A stretch of 64,000 bases of DNA from Bimuria novae-zelandiae CBS 107.79. Taxonomy: Eukaryota > Ascomycota > Dothideomycetes > Pleosporales > Didymosphaeriaceae. Below, piece after piece: positions 21,076-33,163 of this stretch. The DNA is taken from the NCBI GenBank assembly GCA_010015655.1, contig ML976798.1, forward strand, positions 13,540 through 77,539, given 5' to 3'. Under the pieces are notes generated by a model. The model had not been told where the DNA came from and ran no database searches. It worked only from the letters and a program-made list of their open reading frames with translations. Position 1 is the first letter of the stretch, and every line of letters begins with the position of its first letter. The position numbers and the translations under genes were made by a program.

Positions 21076-22986
21076 GTGTACGTTGGCAAGCCTTACTACT
21101 TCCTTGTATGCCGCACCTGTGGCACAGCGCTTCCCCTTAGCCGCATTCCCCAGCATTTCAGCGATTCTAAGAATCACAATTACGAGCGCAGAGATTGCAT
21201 TGATCTACTCGACGCCTGGAAGTCGCTCTATCTGTCTACACGCCCTGTCAAACTAGCCACCGAAGAAGACCTTGTGAATTGGGTTCACCCTTTACAGCCT
21301 GCAGCACACATTCCTCCCATCCGCATCAAGTATGGCCTGCACTGCCGTGCTCTTCTTGACTCTCAAAGTCGCCAGCGCTGTCAAGCAGTCTTTCGCGCTG
21401 TCAAGAAAATGAAGAAACATTGCATCGAGGCGCACGACTGGAAGGACGAATGTACTAAAGGTCGACTTGGCCGTCCGCGTGCAAAGCAGTCCCCACTGCC
21501 TTCGGAGGAAGAAGTGCCCTGCCGGCAGCTGGTCTGGACGGGGCGTGGCGCCTCATTCTAGCGCGCCTACCTCGAATTAGGAGAAGGTTTCGATAACGAA
21601 CACACCATCGTGGGCAGCGATTTGAATCAAAATCCGACCCCTCTCCCGGTTGATAAACCGACAGAGCTGTGTGGTACATGGAATGAGGTGGAAAGGAGAC
21701 TTGATGATCACCACCAAGGAAGGAATAACGGCGATCTTGCTCCCACTCTTGGTGCCCGCTATCCTATACATTTTTCTCCCTGGATTGATAAAACAGACTG
21801 GGCGGAATATCTTGCCGGGCACGATCCAGAGGCTGTCGCGCAGCTGCTGGAGCTGCCAAATCCCAACATCGAACCAGGCCTTGCCGCATTACTTCATGCG
21901 TTCGATGACCTGATCGCCACCGCGCGCGAGTCGATCCTCTCGGACAAGATAAATGTATTTGGTCTCCACCGTGTAAACAGTTTCCTGCGCGGCCGGCCGT
22001 ACTCCAAACCTCTCCATACCAAGCTGCTTGACGGTACATACCGAAAGTACCGGGCCGTATGGCATAAACTACTTTCATTCGTCTACCGCCTAGTAGTCCT
22101 TCGTCAGGGTCCTCGTCTTCACTACAAACTCACGCCGGCGCAGATTGAAGCCTTCAGCCAGGTTCCTACCCACGATCTCCCTAGTGTTTCCTCCGCATCT
22201 GCTGCATATTGTCAAGAGTCGATCTCAAAGGACTCTGTCACCGATTACTCAGGTAGTGGTGTACCTACCGGACTACGAGAAATCTGCCTCAGGCTGTGCA
22301 TCTCTCTTCTTGACCATAAACTCCACCACAAGCTTACGGACAGTATAGTGATTGGATTTCTTGCTGCTCTGGGCATCAATACAAAACAGAATGGTCTAGA
22401 TGATGCAGCTTTATACACGCCTAAGCTCTCAGGACTTATTAAGCTTGCTCAGCTTCTTATTGTACAGCATGCTGTTACGGAGCACCAATCTGGGCGCATT
22501 GATTTTCCAAACGAACTAGTCGGTGAACTCCAGGATCGATTTATGGTGTATGGGAGTGATACGCCAATGAATTGGATACTCAACCTCAGGGCGTACGGCA
22601 AAAAGGAACGTGACAACACAACCACCGCCGGCAATATCGTTTGGTCAGATGATGGCGAGCAGCTTTCATATCAAACGCCAGGATTCACCATGAACGCCCT
22701 GCGTTGGTTCCTTCGCAATCAAGTTGAGCTTGCCCAGCCACGGAACTTGGCGCTGGTGTGCCATCAATTGCGTGCCGAGACGACATATCTACCGTATACT
22801 TTCAAATCAAGTTTGTCCTGGGGCATGTTCTACTCGGACGAATCCCGAGTGAAAGTAATCCGTCTACGAACGGAGCAAAAGAGTGCGTGGGAATGGAGAC
22901 ATGTGAGCTGTAAAGAAGCAAGGTTGAGAGAAATCCAGTCAGTATACTACAAACTTGGCTCGCCCTACCACATCTTCGGACATTAG
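21076..22986 (+). pseudogene. OrsD-like (DUF3505-type) zinc-finger protein, broken
   Basis: The N-terminal part carries two zinc fingers: CRTCGTALPLSRIPQHF..H and CRALLDSQSRQRC followed by KKHCIEAHDW, the pattern of the OrsD/DUF3505 family. After a TAG at 21559-21561 (most likely TGG to TAG) the same frame continues as VGSDLNQNPTP and runs to 22986. It passes through blocks typical of the family's long helical region (WIDKTDWAEYLAGHD, PMNWILNLRAYGKKERD, NIVWSDDGEQLSY). In fungi such proteins are often fused to or next to RecQ-like helicases of subtelomeric repeats; here no helicase follows and the last 50 codons look unrelated, so it is also truncated. The start is uncertain; the frame opens with GTG at 21076. 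Confidence 0.65.
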
Positions 22987-23654
22987 AACGCCTGATCATC
23001 TGTGTCGAGACGTCAAAGACAGATGATGATGCACCCGCAAACGGTATAGACTGGACACCCTGCGAAGATGGTGCTGCTGCATGATTGGGACGAGATGACG
23101 ACAACTACCGTGCATAGCCTCGGTCAGCGACCAGACATCAATGTCATGTTCGAGTATGAGTGTGTTCGAGGATGAGGTACGTGGACTGAAGAACGTGGAA
23201 ACTCTCACACTATTCTACGAACGAAGGAAGTTCCTTTATTCGCTTTTGCTATATAAATATCAGCATAAGCACAGGCACTTTCCTACCTTGATTCGCTTTT
23301 TTAACGTGCCTAAGTTACGTATAGCTAAAACATGCTAATTAACGAACGGCAAGATCATTGGCGTGGTTGCGCGCCCTGCTTTCAAGAACATAGGACTGGT
23401 CACGGGAACCACCGAGACCCTGGTTGGATTGCACAACATCATGAACTACGCTCGCCTTAGCCGAGTGGCTTGAGCTGGACCATATGTATATCGGTATGGA
23501 ATGTGACAAGAATATTTTGTGGACACCGCCCGACTAGTAGAGTATATTGCTAGGAGGACCACGGAATGCAGGGTTTTACGAGGAATGAACACACCTCGCG
23601 CATATCAATGACCGTTCCTCGAGAAATCCCGCTTTCCTAGCACAACGAATCACG
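22987..23654. other. no gene seen; possible exon fragment
   Basis: A short plus-strand stretch around 23347-23474 reads NGKIIGVVARPAFKNIGLVT and could be an exon remnant, but no start, partner exon or family is evident. Confidence 0.3.
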
Positions 23655-24351
23655 ATGGCAAAGAATGCAAAATCCACAGAAGTTCTTGACCCAAAGCTCA
23701 CAAAACGCTCATTGGTGGAAGCAAGTGTGAAGATGCATCTGGGTGTTGTCCAAGCAGTAAGTCTTTCCAGCCCCATGCTATCAGCAAATTGCTTAGTAAA
23801 TGGAGGAGCTTCGATACCTTCAAGAGACGGGAGAGGTTTCCGGAAATGTCCTGGACCTTTTATCTCATACAATGGGAATGAGCCTAGGACCCGAGAACGG
23901 CCCCAACCCACTACCTTTAAAGATTCCGAAACCTACTCTCGAGATCTTACATCCCCCGCAAACAATGGTCGTCAAGGAAGAATATCTCCCACGAACTTGT
24001 CGAGGACTGGTCGTAAATTGCGGTGACGAGGTAGCCGTATTTGGCTGGGCTGATCATCGCAGTGAAGCAATAGCTTACAACACACGCATTCGAAGAGCTG
24101 GGAGGCTCCCAGCAGAGATGCTATCAACGTTTGATTCTAAGCCATTTGAGGGAGGCAACTTGTGCATTGCTAAAGAACAACGCATTTCAAAATCCATCGA
24201 TGGTATCGGATGGAGTGCTGGGGATTATATCATGGTATGGGACAGAAAAGAGGGAAAACACTGTGCTGCAGAAGGATTCGGCTTCAATCGAGCAACAGGT
24301 GCGATTGGCAGATTTGAGACCACATCGTTCAATCTTCAGGCTGTGCCCTAA
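23655..24351 (+). CDS. predicted two-exon SH3-like protein
   Basis: Exon 23655-23756 (MAKNAKSTEVLDPKLTKR start) joins 23806-24351 across a 49-bp intron with GTAAGT donor; the acceptor (GGAG) is weak and could shift by one codon. The result is about 215 residues. The N-terminal 70 residues are helical and charged. Two similar SH3-like units follow: TCRGLVVNCGDEVAVFGWAD..LPAEML and DGIGWSAGDYIMVWDRKEG..GAIGRFE, each with the hydrophobic-GD-hydrophobic strand and a late Gly/Phe-rich strand. SH3 folds usually bind proline-rich partners. Similar small SH3 proteins occur beside NLR genes in some fungi, but I infer no specific role here. Confidence 0.5.
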
Positions 24352-25300
24352 CTTGAGGCTCTAATTGAAGGGAGCCCTGAGATATATGATCTCTTCAGGC
24401 TCCATGCAAAAGTTGTAAGGTAATTTGGACGATTTAACACTCGGTACTTTTAAGGCTTCTCGTTGAAAGTTGTGGTTTCTTCCTCTGCTGCGTCAACACG
24501 AAGCTGGATAGCAGGCACAGTGTATCCCAGGGACTACAGGAGGCCCCTGGGCATGTTAAGATGCGGAGCATGTGGTATCTGGTGGTTAGTCGGGCATGGC
24601 ATAGCTTTCTGGGGTTTCGAGTGTATCTCGCGCAAACGTCCACTTGCAGAGAATCAAAGTATAGGAAATGCCCAGAAGAGGGTTCGCACAGAATGATTAA
24701 GACACTAGTATAACAACCGCGACAGCGAACAAGTTAAGTTAGTGTATGCCAACCCACTCATGCCACAAAAATGTATTCCTAACCCTAATTCGGTGGTGGG
24801 TCCGCAGCACCTGGGACTGCTTTACAAAGCAGTCGAGCGACGCGCGGACGTATGGCTGGGTGTAACTTATGCTGGGCATGAAGGTGCGTAGTGAGCGCAC
24901 TGACTTATGGACGAACGCAGTATTGACACTTGCAACAGGCCAGCACCTGATAGGGCTGGTGCAGTTCAAAAAGATCCATTCCGGTGGTGATAGGCGCGAC
25001 AGTTACACATTGGGTGTGATGTTCCGATTTCACTTCGGTACATGGCCACAATCAACTGTGATTGGCTACGGTACTCGAACAAATCGACTCGAGCCGATTC
25101 AAGCATAGGATGGAGACCGGGTGGACTTGGTTGGAGGAGGCGGCAGCTCAGGCGCAGCTTCAAGCTCAGTTTGAACACCAACAACACAACGACGCTTCGC
25201 TAGAATTCAATCAGGACTGTGTGAGGGTTTTCGCTCAGGCTTTTTAGCTGTATCGTGAGATGTCTGTAAGGTTGCAGCTTCGCGTTGCTGTTTTTTGAGC
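24352..25300. other. intergenic, no gene seen
   Basis: Several short frames, none with a motif. No terminal repeat for the decayed pogo element to the right was found here. Confidence 0.4.
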
Positions 25301-25313
25301 GCCCGAGCTGCAG

Positions 25314-27041
25314 CTACTCTATCAGCCCGCGCTTTCCTCGCCTTGCGCCTCTCCTCGGCGGCTTCTTGTCGAGCCACCTTTGCAGCTTCAACTTGCTTCC
25401 TTTGTATAACCTTGCCGCCGCTTTCAGCTCCTTATCCTGAAGCTTTTGGAGTCGTTGGGCCTCAGCTTCGCGCTGCTTCGTCGCCTCGCGCGCCTCAGCT
25501 TCGAGGCTTCCTTGGAGACCAGAAAACTCCAGCGCTGTGGTACTCCTCGCGCTTCTGAAGGTCATATGTATTGCGCTTGCTCTTGTGCTTCTTCTTGGTG
25601 GTGAGAGCATCTCGTTAACCTGCGTTTTCTTCGCGAAGAAGCTTGTTGTTGACTTGTAGCGCCTCTACTCTCCTCAGCAGCTCTCTAGCTTGCGCTTTAG
25701 TTCTATCCTCGACTAGCTCGTCAAGCAAGTTACGGAGATTGCTGCGGATATCGCTACCGCTGCTGTGTGAGATCTCTGAGTCGCAATCTCGTCGCGGAGT
25801 GCTGTGGTTGAAGCGCTTCAGTACACGCTACGCGTCTATCGGCCACACGCCTGTAGCTTCAAAACTTTTCCTGATCGTCGCTGGCTTCATCGTAGAGCTC
25901 CACGTCGCCCAGAAGTCGGTAAAGAAAGCTTTTTTCGCGCTTATTGGGTATCCTTGCGACTGCTGAAGCTGGCGGTTGAGCGCTGTAGTGTAGTGCTTCG
26001 CGAGCGGCGAGACAGCACCACATCGAGCGGCTGAAGGCTGTGAGTTGAGTGTGGGAGAAAGATGGCAAGCAGGATTTAATTGGCATCGCAAAAAGTTAAG
26101 AACTCTTTAGAAATGTGGCTGCCGTGGCCGTCGAGGATCGGAAGGCGCCATCGTCGACACGCTTTCGCTATAGTATAGCGGTCGAACACCTGTTCAAGCT
26201 AGGCAATCCCAAGGTCATCGTTTGGCTAACCTGAAAGCGAGTTAGAGAAGAAAACCTGGTGTTTGCTAGCCTCTACGTCGTTGACCCAGGTCGATTGAAC
26301 CCCAGAGGATCCCTGGTAGATAAGAGCGGGCGGCAGTGCATCTCCAGAAGCGCACACACAAGCAATAAGCGTTACCCATTCTCTATTGCCATCTTTGATC
26401 GCTTGAGTATGCTTCTCGTCCTTCCAAACTGCCTTACTAAAGACTCGTTTCGAGCGTGAGGCGATGCCAATAAAGAAACCCTTCTTATCCATATTGTACG
26501 TGTTGCGCTCGTCAAGGTCGTACTCGCGCATCTTAGCGTGCAGTGTATTGGAGTATGCCTCATATATTTCTCTACTGCCAACTTCATGGCGTTGACGATC
26601 GTTACCGGTGGCCCATTTGGTGGTGAGCTTGTCAGCGTGGCGCCGAAGAAACCGAGTAATCCAGCTCTCAGAAACCTCCCATTTCGCAACCGCGCTGGCA
26701 AAATTTCCTACCATCTCGTGTGTTGATGGCAAGCCTCGCCTTGTGAGTCCTTCTATGTATCGTACAAGCTCTAACTCCTGTTGTGGGCTGAGTAGCTGTT
26801 AACGTTTCGCCAGGGCTTCATAGTCAACCTGTTTGTCTTGGTGCCTCCACGACAGCGTCGTTCGATTAATACTGAACCTTTTCCCGACTTCGCGGTTTGA
26901 GACTTTATCTCCAGCTTCACGCGATTCCAAAAATTCAAACGTTTCTTGAATCAGATTCAAATTGGTAGAGTTATGACGCGTTGAAGTTGAGATGATTACA
27001 ATTATTATGATGTCCAGGTGGCTCGACCCGCGCACAGACAC
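25314..27041 (-). pseudogene. decayed pogo-type transposase
   Basis: Read from 27041 leftward. The psq helix-turn-helix (LIQETFEFLESREAGDKVSN, then RFSINRTTLSWRH) lies at 26960-26830. The DNA-binding and first catalytic region lies at 26732-26226 (WITRFLRRHADKLTTKWATG, then YNMDKKGFFIGIASRSKR, where relatives have MDEKGF). The end of the catalytic domain lies at about 25980-25830 (KAFFTDFW, then SFEATGVWPIDA), and a charged coiled-coil tail at 25610-25314. Several frameshifts separate the blocks, but the sequence is not RIP-biased. The Lys in MDKKGF replaces the acidic residue after the first catalytic Asp. I could not identify terminal repeats. Confidence 0.8.
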
Positions 27042-27102
27042 TGGTACTTAGAGTGGGGGCAAAGGCCGAAGACTGCCCCCAAAGGCAAGCGATTGATCGC
27101 GA

Positions 27103-27240
27103 CCTTCCTCAATGAGGACCGCAAGCACTTTGCAGGATCTTTCGGCTCAGCGCAAGGCTATCTTGACAGAAACCGTGCCGCAATGGCGCGTCTGCTTGGC
27201 AGTAAGCAGCTTACGCCTTCTAGGTGGGCTTGTGTGCGAA
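27103..27240 (+). repeat. left arm of a diverged inverted pair
   Basis: About 110 bp here (for example GCGCAAGGCTATCTTGACAG and GTAAGCAGCTTACGCC) resembles the complement of 29470-29595. The two arms flank the pogo element at 27312-29201 in opposite orientation and look roughly 70 percent alike by eye. One frame of each reads AQRKAIL or IQRKAVI followed by TVPQ, suggesting a once-coding repeat. Confidence 0.55.
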
Positions 27241-27311
27241 ACTAAATGACAGAGTTCCCGTCGTCTACAATAAGCGAACCACGCTTGCAACTGCCTTTGC
27301 TAAGCACTGTA

Positions 27312-29201
27312 CCCGCGCCACTCGCCAACCCTGCGGGTTGGCGCTGCGCAGCTCAACGTAACTTCTCAGCTCAACGTCACTTTTTATAGCGAATTGACAT
27401 TCGAGGATGATTTTGACGGCGAAGACTTTAATTATATGGCGATATATACGCTGGCGTCGGTGTAGCAAGTAGGGCAGGATCTACTGTCATCTCTCTGAGA
27501 GATGGCACCTGCCGGGGCTGACTTTGTGGCGCCTGCAAGTGCGCGTCCTTGTACGTTTTTGCAGCCTGTCTAGCAGCCTTTTATGCCTCCTGCTCCACAC
27601 GATAATCAATAGCTTGTCGCGCTGCCTTTACGGTGACTACGCCGCCTTTCTATACCTGCCTAGCATCTTTAACCTGCCTTTTCTAGCGCTATTAGGCCGC
27701 TATAGTAATAGCTAAGAGGTCTCGCTAGGCTAGCGCGAGACTATTAATAAGCAATTATAAGCTTTCTAGGAACTTTTCAAGCCTATAGCTAGAAATATTG
27801 CTCCTTTCTAGAGCGCGCGACATCTTTTTATGCTGCTATTAGTACAACGTAGGCGTGTTAGCGATAGGTAATAAATTAACTACGGATAAAAGTAATAGTA
27901 ATAGCGTACGCACTGTAGGCAGCTTTATATATATAATCTCTAGATTAAATAGAAAGATGCCTAACTTTTCTTAAGCACTAAGTATAGTGCTACGTTTAAA
28001 AGTAGCTATTCTAATGCTATAATACGCGTGTAAAAATTTAACTTTATTAAAATTAGTGTACCTAGTACGTGTAGCTATCTTTATAGCCTTCTTATAATTG
28101 TTCTTTAATGGCTAAAAACAGATGACGTTAAGAGGCTGCAGGTAATAAGATACGTAAGGTAATAGTAAGAAAGGTATTATATTATACCTATCGCAGTACT
28201 TAATAAACTTAATAGTTAGATAGCTACTAAATCTATTAAATATAAGTAATTATTATACGCCCTTCTACCGCGCACGCGTCTATTTTTTAAAGAACTTTAG
28301 CTACTTAATTAATATTAAATTATTAGTATAGCTAGATATTAACGTAATAATTATATAATTATTAGGCAGCGCGGTGTTAGTATACTATTAATAAAGGTAA
28401 TTAACGCCCTACACGATAAGTATAGGATTAAGGACCTTGCCGTCGCTAGAGATTAATTTAATTAAGGTAACATAATCGCGCGAGGTCTCTGACGCGGAGA
28501 CCTAAGGGCAATTTAACTTTATAGTAACGATCCATTGGCTGCCGCCGACGCCTATACAGAACCTGGTTTTATTTATATTATAGGTGTCTGATGCGGTGAT
28601 GCTATAGGCATTAATAACCTTCTTAGGCTTAGTAAAATGCTAAGAATATACTTCTATTATTACTATTACTATCCTATTAATATCCTGCGACTTCTACTTT
28701 ATGCGGCAGTACTTAGGATTCTAGTACAGCCACCGCGTAGTCTAGTCTTTACTAAGTAGTAAAGCGCTGCTATTAGGATACGCGCGGTTAAGGATATACT
28801 AGGCAGCGCCTTTTAGCTATAGTATAAGATAAGGTATACTAATACTATTATAGCGGCGTATATATAACTTTAAAGCTTCGTCTTACACTGGCGAGAGACG
28901 TAGATTTAACCTAGTACAGTTATAGTAGCTTATTCTACCTTTAACGCGCGCTTAAAGTCACGAAACAGGCACGCACTAGTTGCGTGCTATAGCTATAATA
29001 TTAGATATTTCTTTATTAAAAAAGCTAGAGATATAAGCTAAGATGCGCTCCTTAATTTTATAACTCTCGCTATAGAATTTAGGCATTTTTATAAGTTACA
29101 AAGTAAGGATAGAGTAAAAAGCGCGTTGTAAAGTTACGTTAAGCCGCGAAGTTACGTTGAGCTGCGCAGCGCCAACCCGCAGGGTTGGCGAGTGGCGCGG
29201 G
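27312..29201 (-). mobile_element. RIP-degraded pogo transposon
   Basis: Inverted ends begin CCCGCGCCACTCGCCAACCC at 27312 and end with the complement at 29201; TA flanks lie at 27310-27311 and 29202-29203. Each end contains a hairpin, CGCCAACCC-TGC-GGGTTGGCG on the left (27323-27343). The minus-strand interior is TA-rich and full of TAG stops, yet around 28590-28430 it reads YNINKTRFCIGVGGSQWIVT then SASETSRDYVTLI, a pogo transposase whose catalytic Asp has become Asn. Length 1890 bp. Confidence 0.9.
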
Positions 29202-29469
29202 TATTGACTAGCCAGAAGCTTGGCTCTTCCTCACGCCTCAATGTTGGCTCAGCCATCATCGCCAAGGAATCTGGAGCTTTTGTTTCGCTGTCCGCAGCTG
29301 TCAATACTGTAACAACCAAAAAACACATTCATCATCGCACCAACGCATCTTCGCAGCCTCGCACGCATATGGAAGTTCGATTTGATAAAGCTTAAAGGCT
29401 TTGAAACGAATAATTAGCAGTCCGCTTGGAATGCCGAGCAATTGGTTGCTTGTTTTCAAGCGCGGGCTG

Positions 29470-29595
29470 ATCGGCGGAGCGTAAGCTGCTTATTGGTAAG
29501 CAGGGAGGCGTCTGCGGCACAGTTCTTGTGATGACAGCCTTACGCTGAATCGCTAATCCTCCAAAATGCTTACGGAGCATCCTCATGTCATATCG
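29470..29595 (-). repeat. right arm of the diverged inverted pair
   Basis: Complement of the repeat at 27103-27240. Minus-strand frame 29586-29392 begins MRMLRKHFGGLAIQRKAVIT. No function is inferred. Confidence 0.55.
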
Positions 29596-29599
29596 CGGT

Positions 29600-30306
29600 C
29601 GGCCTCACGGACATGATATTCCCATCTAGCTTTATGTCTCGTGATTTAAAGACGCGGTGCGATTGGAGTATGCATCTCTCGTAGGTGTTCGTTGTTTCTA
29701 CAGTAGGGGCAAACAGCGCTGCCACAACCATGATTTCGATAACAATTGCTTACCCCATAGAATACGATCATCAGTGTTACCGTCGTGCCTTTCTCTGACC
29801 TCCTTACGCTGCCATATCAGCTATGGTAAACGTGTCAAGGTCAGCTTCAATCGTCGTTATGCTAGCAGCGGGCATTCCCACGCTATTCTCCTGCTTATCA
29901 AGAGGACACATATCATACTTCTGAACTTGATCACCTAAGAAGGCTAAATTCTCGACACGGAGGATAGTAAGTACTGTAATGTAGGCTGACACTGTAGTGC
30001 AGATTGTTGGCACTTGCTTTACAGACAGCCTTTTATCAGCATAAGCGTACTGTGGGTTAGTGGTTATAAAACCTCGTCTGTGGTCATACATTGCTGCACT
30101 TAAGGCTCACTTCTGGCGGGGATCTGCGATGCAATAGGCAACCAACCTCAGCTACACCCCTTGAAGACTACGACTACTGTCCCTATCATCCCATTTCAAG
30201 CCACTTCTAATGACTAGTAACTGGAGAAACAATGTTCTTGTGCTGAAACGGCTGAGCTGCAACGTGTTAGTGATGCTAGTTAGCCGGCATGTTAGCCACT
30301 AATTTA
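29600..30306. other. no gene seen
   Basis: Only short frames without motifs on either strand. Confidence 0.4.
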
Positions 30307-30448
30307 ACGTCTATCCCTTCGTGGCGGAAATCCCTGTGTGCCGGAACCGGCCAATCAACTCGCGAATATTGGACCGAAGTCTGCTATTTGAGCGAGTTGA
30401 TTGGCCGGTTCCGGCACACAGGGATTTCCGCCACGAAGGGATGGACGT
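30307..30448. mobile_element. 142-bp Tc1/mariner-type MITE, copy 1
   Basis: Long near-perfect inverted repeat of about 57 bp per arm, ends ACGTCTATCCCTTCG and CGAAGGGATGGACGT, with TA at 30305-30306 and 30449-30450. The arms contain GCGGAAATCCCTGTG and CCGGCCAATCA. It has no coding capacity and would fold into a single stem. Related to the MITE at 32917-33058. Confidence 0.9.
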
Positions 30449-31133
30449 TACGTCTTTTGCTGAGACAATAGAGAGAAGGCATGTAAGTTAACTTAGTGCT
30501 TCTCCGGCTTTACGAGGCGTGAGAGCTTCGTTCAGGCATTTTGAGAGCCGAAGCATAGCTTTTAGGAAATCCATCTTCCTCCACAGCTATATCGTATATT
30601 TTGTGCGTCTGAGAATCGTGGTGTGCACACGGTCGCATTGGCAAGCAAGAATTCTCATGGCAAAGCTAGGAGATGTCATCCTACTGGCTTGTACAATCTC
30701 TAGTAACTGCTATTACCTATACCTCAACGATCTTCTTCGCTGACCTCTCTCTCAGGGCATTTGATCTGCATATACGAGTTATGGAATCGAATTTCAGTGA
30801 ACTAAATTACCCGGTTGTCCTAACCAGCATCCGCACTTCCCATGCAACGACTGTGAAGCTAACTTACACGCCGAAACTCCTAGCCCGTTCTTGACCTGCT
30901 TGTTGCAATGGGTGCTAACGATTCGTACAGTTTGGTGGTGCATTTGAACAAAGATCACCCCGAGTAATCACTGACAAGATCGAGAAGCTTACTCGAGTCG
31001 CGCGAGTCTTTGGTAGCTTGCCCGTACATTTGCGATATCTCTATGATCGTCTACTCTACGTAACTTCCAATCCCAAAGAGCCAGCGGCTCGTTTGCCTTT
31101 ATCAGCCCTTTACCTATGCTTTAGCGCCCATTG

Positions 31134-31174
31134 CTGAAGGACAGATTGCGCCTGAAAAGTAATCTGTCCTTCAG
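31134..31174. repeat. hairpin with 14-bp arms
   Basis: CTGAAGGACAGATT at 31134-31147 pairs perfectly with 31161-31174 across a 13-bp loop. Role unknown. Confidence 0.7.
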
Positions 31175-32408
31175 GTCAGCTCTAATAGTGGTATGAAAAA
31201 GACCTATGACTGAATGCAGTACGCGAGCTTCACAGTATCAACGTTCTACGACTGACTACTAGAATAGGTCAACGCCATGGCCTTTAGTCTTCCTAAGGCG
31301 CTGCTCATACTTGTTCATAATTAGAGTCGTGACAGGCCAGTCCTCCTCGAGCGCCGTAGCTAAACAGGTGCTTAAAGCCCGTTTTCCGGTCGCTTCTTGT
31401 GCTCTCAGCTTATCTATATGGCCACCACCCTACGAGGTGAAAGTAAGTATCTTTGGCACCACTATTTGTACCAAGCACTGATCAGGCCTCAGTTAACCCC
31501 TTTGTGTCTAGAGCCTTAACAAAATGCCAATCACGACAACTCCGTCATGCGTCACTGTGTCGTACTCTGAACGACGATCTTGCTTCCGATGTTGGGATAC
31601 GGGTGACCATACTGATAGTAATGCAGCGTACTCGGAACATAGATCAAGAGCGCTTATTGTTGTCTAGCCAGGTGAGCAATCTATAAGGCTCTGTATCTCT
31701 TTGCGAGGCTGCTCAAGCAGAGCGTGTAGGTGTTGACCTCGTTTTGCAACATGATTTCTACTAATCCAGACTTTACAGAGATCAGTTCCATTATGTTTCA
31801 AACATAGGCCTGATGAAACGTCCGCATATATTGATAATCGAGTAAGTGATCACTCCGTTTATTGCGCGTAAGTATAACGACGTTTAAAGGTCCATCGCGC
31901 CGTGGATTCAGTCTGGAGCTTGCTAGAATAGGTATGCGCTGTTACGCTGACAGCTTAGGAGCAAGAGCAATCGCCGCCAGACATGGACGCAGTGCGAGCG
32001 ACGATTCGATTCGCACTAGCGACAGGAAGACTTGACGCAAATTAACATCGGGCAACCGGATAAATTTCACCTACTAACACAAACTCATCAACAAACTTGT
32101 ACAACATGAGCAGAGAGCGCTTCAGCCGCCGAAGATAGGACGCCGAACACTTGGAGAATCTCTTGGAGATGTCACTCTGAGCCAATCTGCCACCAACAAT
32201 ACTAACCTACGAGCGCTTGATGAGAGACAGCAGATAGAGAACAAGCGACCTAGATATGGAGCAAGGGCTTTGACTTGAACAACAAGTGACATGGAGAAGC
32301 GAGTCAAAGAAGACACAGGGGCTAGTGAGGCCGCGATGTAGCATAAGCACCGTAGTATCAGACCAGTGTTAGTAGCGCTTTCGGCTCGGCCGCCGGGCGT
32401 AAATAAAT

Positions 32409-32427
32409 TGTGTGTGTGTGTGTGTGT
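32409..32427. repeat. (TG)n microsatellite
   Basis: About nine TG units in a row. Confidence 0.95.
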
Positions 32428-32916
32428 ATCACCTTAGTTCACCGCAACTGAAGCCACCTATATTTTTATGATACGTCACTCGACGACGAAAATTCTTCTG
32501 CACAATGCCATCCGGTGCCGACGTTCATGGCTTGCGCCGGAGGCGCTCCATTTATTAGTGTGTGGGTGATAGAGTCAAGCGCGTAGTTGCCATTAAGTGT
32601 GGCGACGCCAAGTTATTCCGGGTATGACCCTGGTTCTGTCTTGATCAGATCTCGGCGAGATTCACGATCGGCTGGCACAAGATCCGTTGCGGGAACTAGA
32701 ATTGGACCCTGCCTAGCCAGGCACAGCCGAGGACTCCATAATATGGGGCGGCAAATGCTTGGCTTAGGAGTGAGTCCTGTTGGTGTCGCAAGAAGAAGGG
32801 AACGAGATGAGAGCGAGCGCATTGTTCTACGAGCTGGGCGAAGCGCCATTGTTGTAGAACACAGCTCGGGTTAGCACCCCATTACGTGACGCATTTCGGC
32901 GAATGTAAGCCTGCTA

Positions 32917-33058
32917 ACATCCCTCCCTACACAGCGGAAAACCCGGTGGACCGGAATCAACCAATCAGACGCCACGATTTTTCGGAATCTCGGTTGTCTC
33001 TGCATTCCCATTGGCTGTTTCCGCCCCACCGGGTTTTCCGCTGTGCCGTGAGGGATGA
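32917..33058. mobile_element. 142-bp Tc1/mariner-type MITE, copy 2
   Basis: Inverted arms share CACAGCGGAAAACCCGGTGG and outer ACATCCCTC / GAGGGATGA ends, flanked by TA at 32915-32916 and 33059-33060. Length and internal words (GCGGAAA-CCC-GTG, CCGGAA, CCAATCA) match the MITE at 30307-30448. It sits 105 bp past the stop codon of the PD-(D/E)XK-like gene. Confidence 0.85.
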
Positions 33059-33163
33059 TACTCAGGTTTTCGCCTCGCAGGTTCTCCATTTCCATTGAAC
33101 AGTGCATTCAGGGGATGTGTCCATACTTGGTCATTGTTATGCTTACTCTAACAAGTTTTCCGC

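Larger units (their letters stand above)
30449..32916. other. 2.4 kb without a recognisable gene
   Basis: Scattered frames of 60-80 codons without motifs or convincing splice patterns. It contains a 14-bp-arm hairpin (31134-31174) and a TG microsatellite (32409-32427). There is little RIP signal. Confidence 0.4.
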
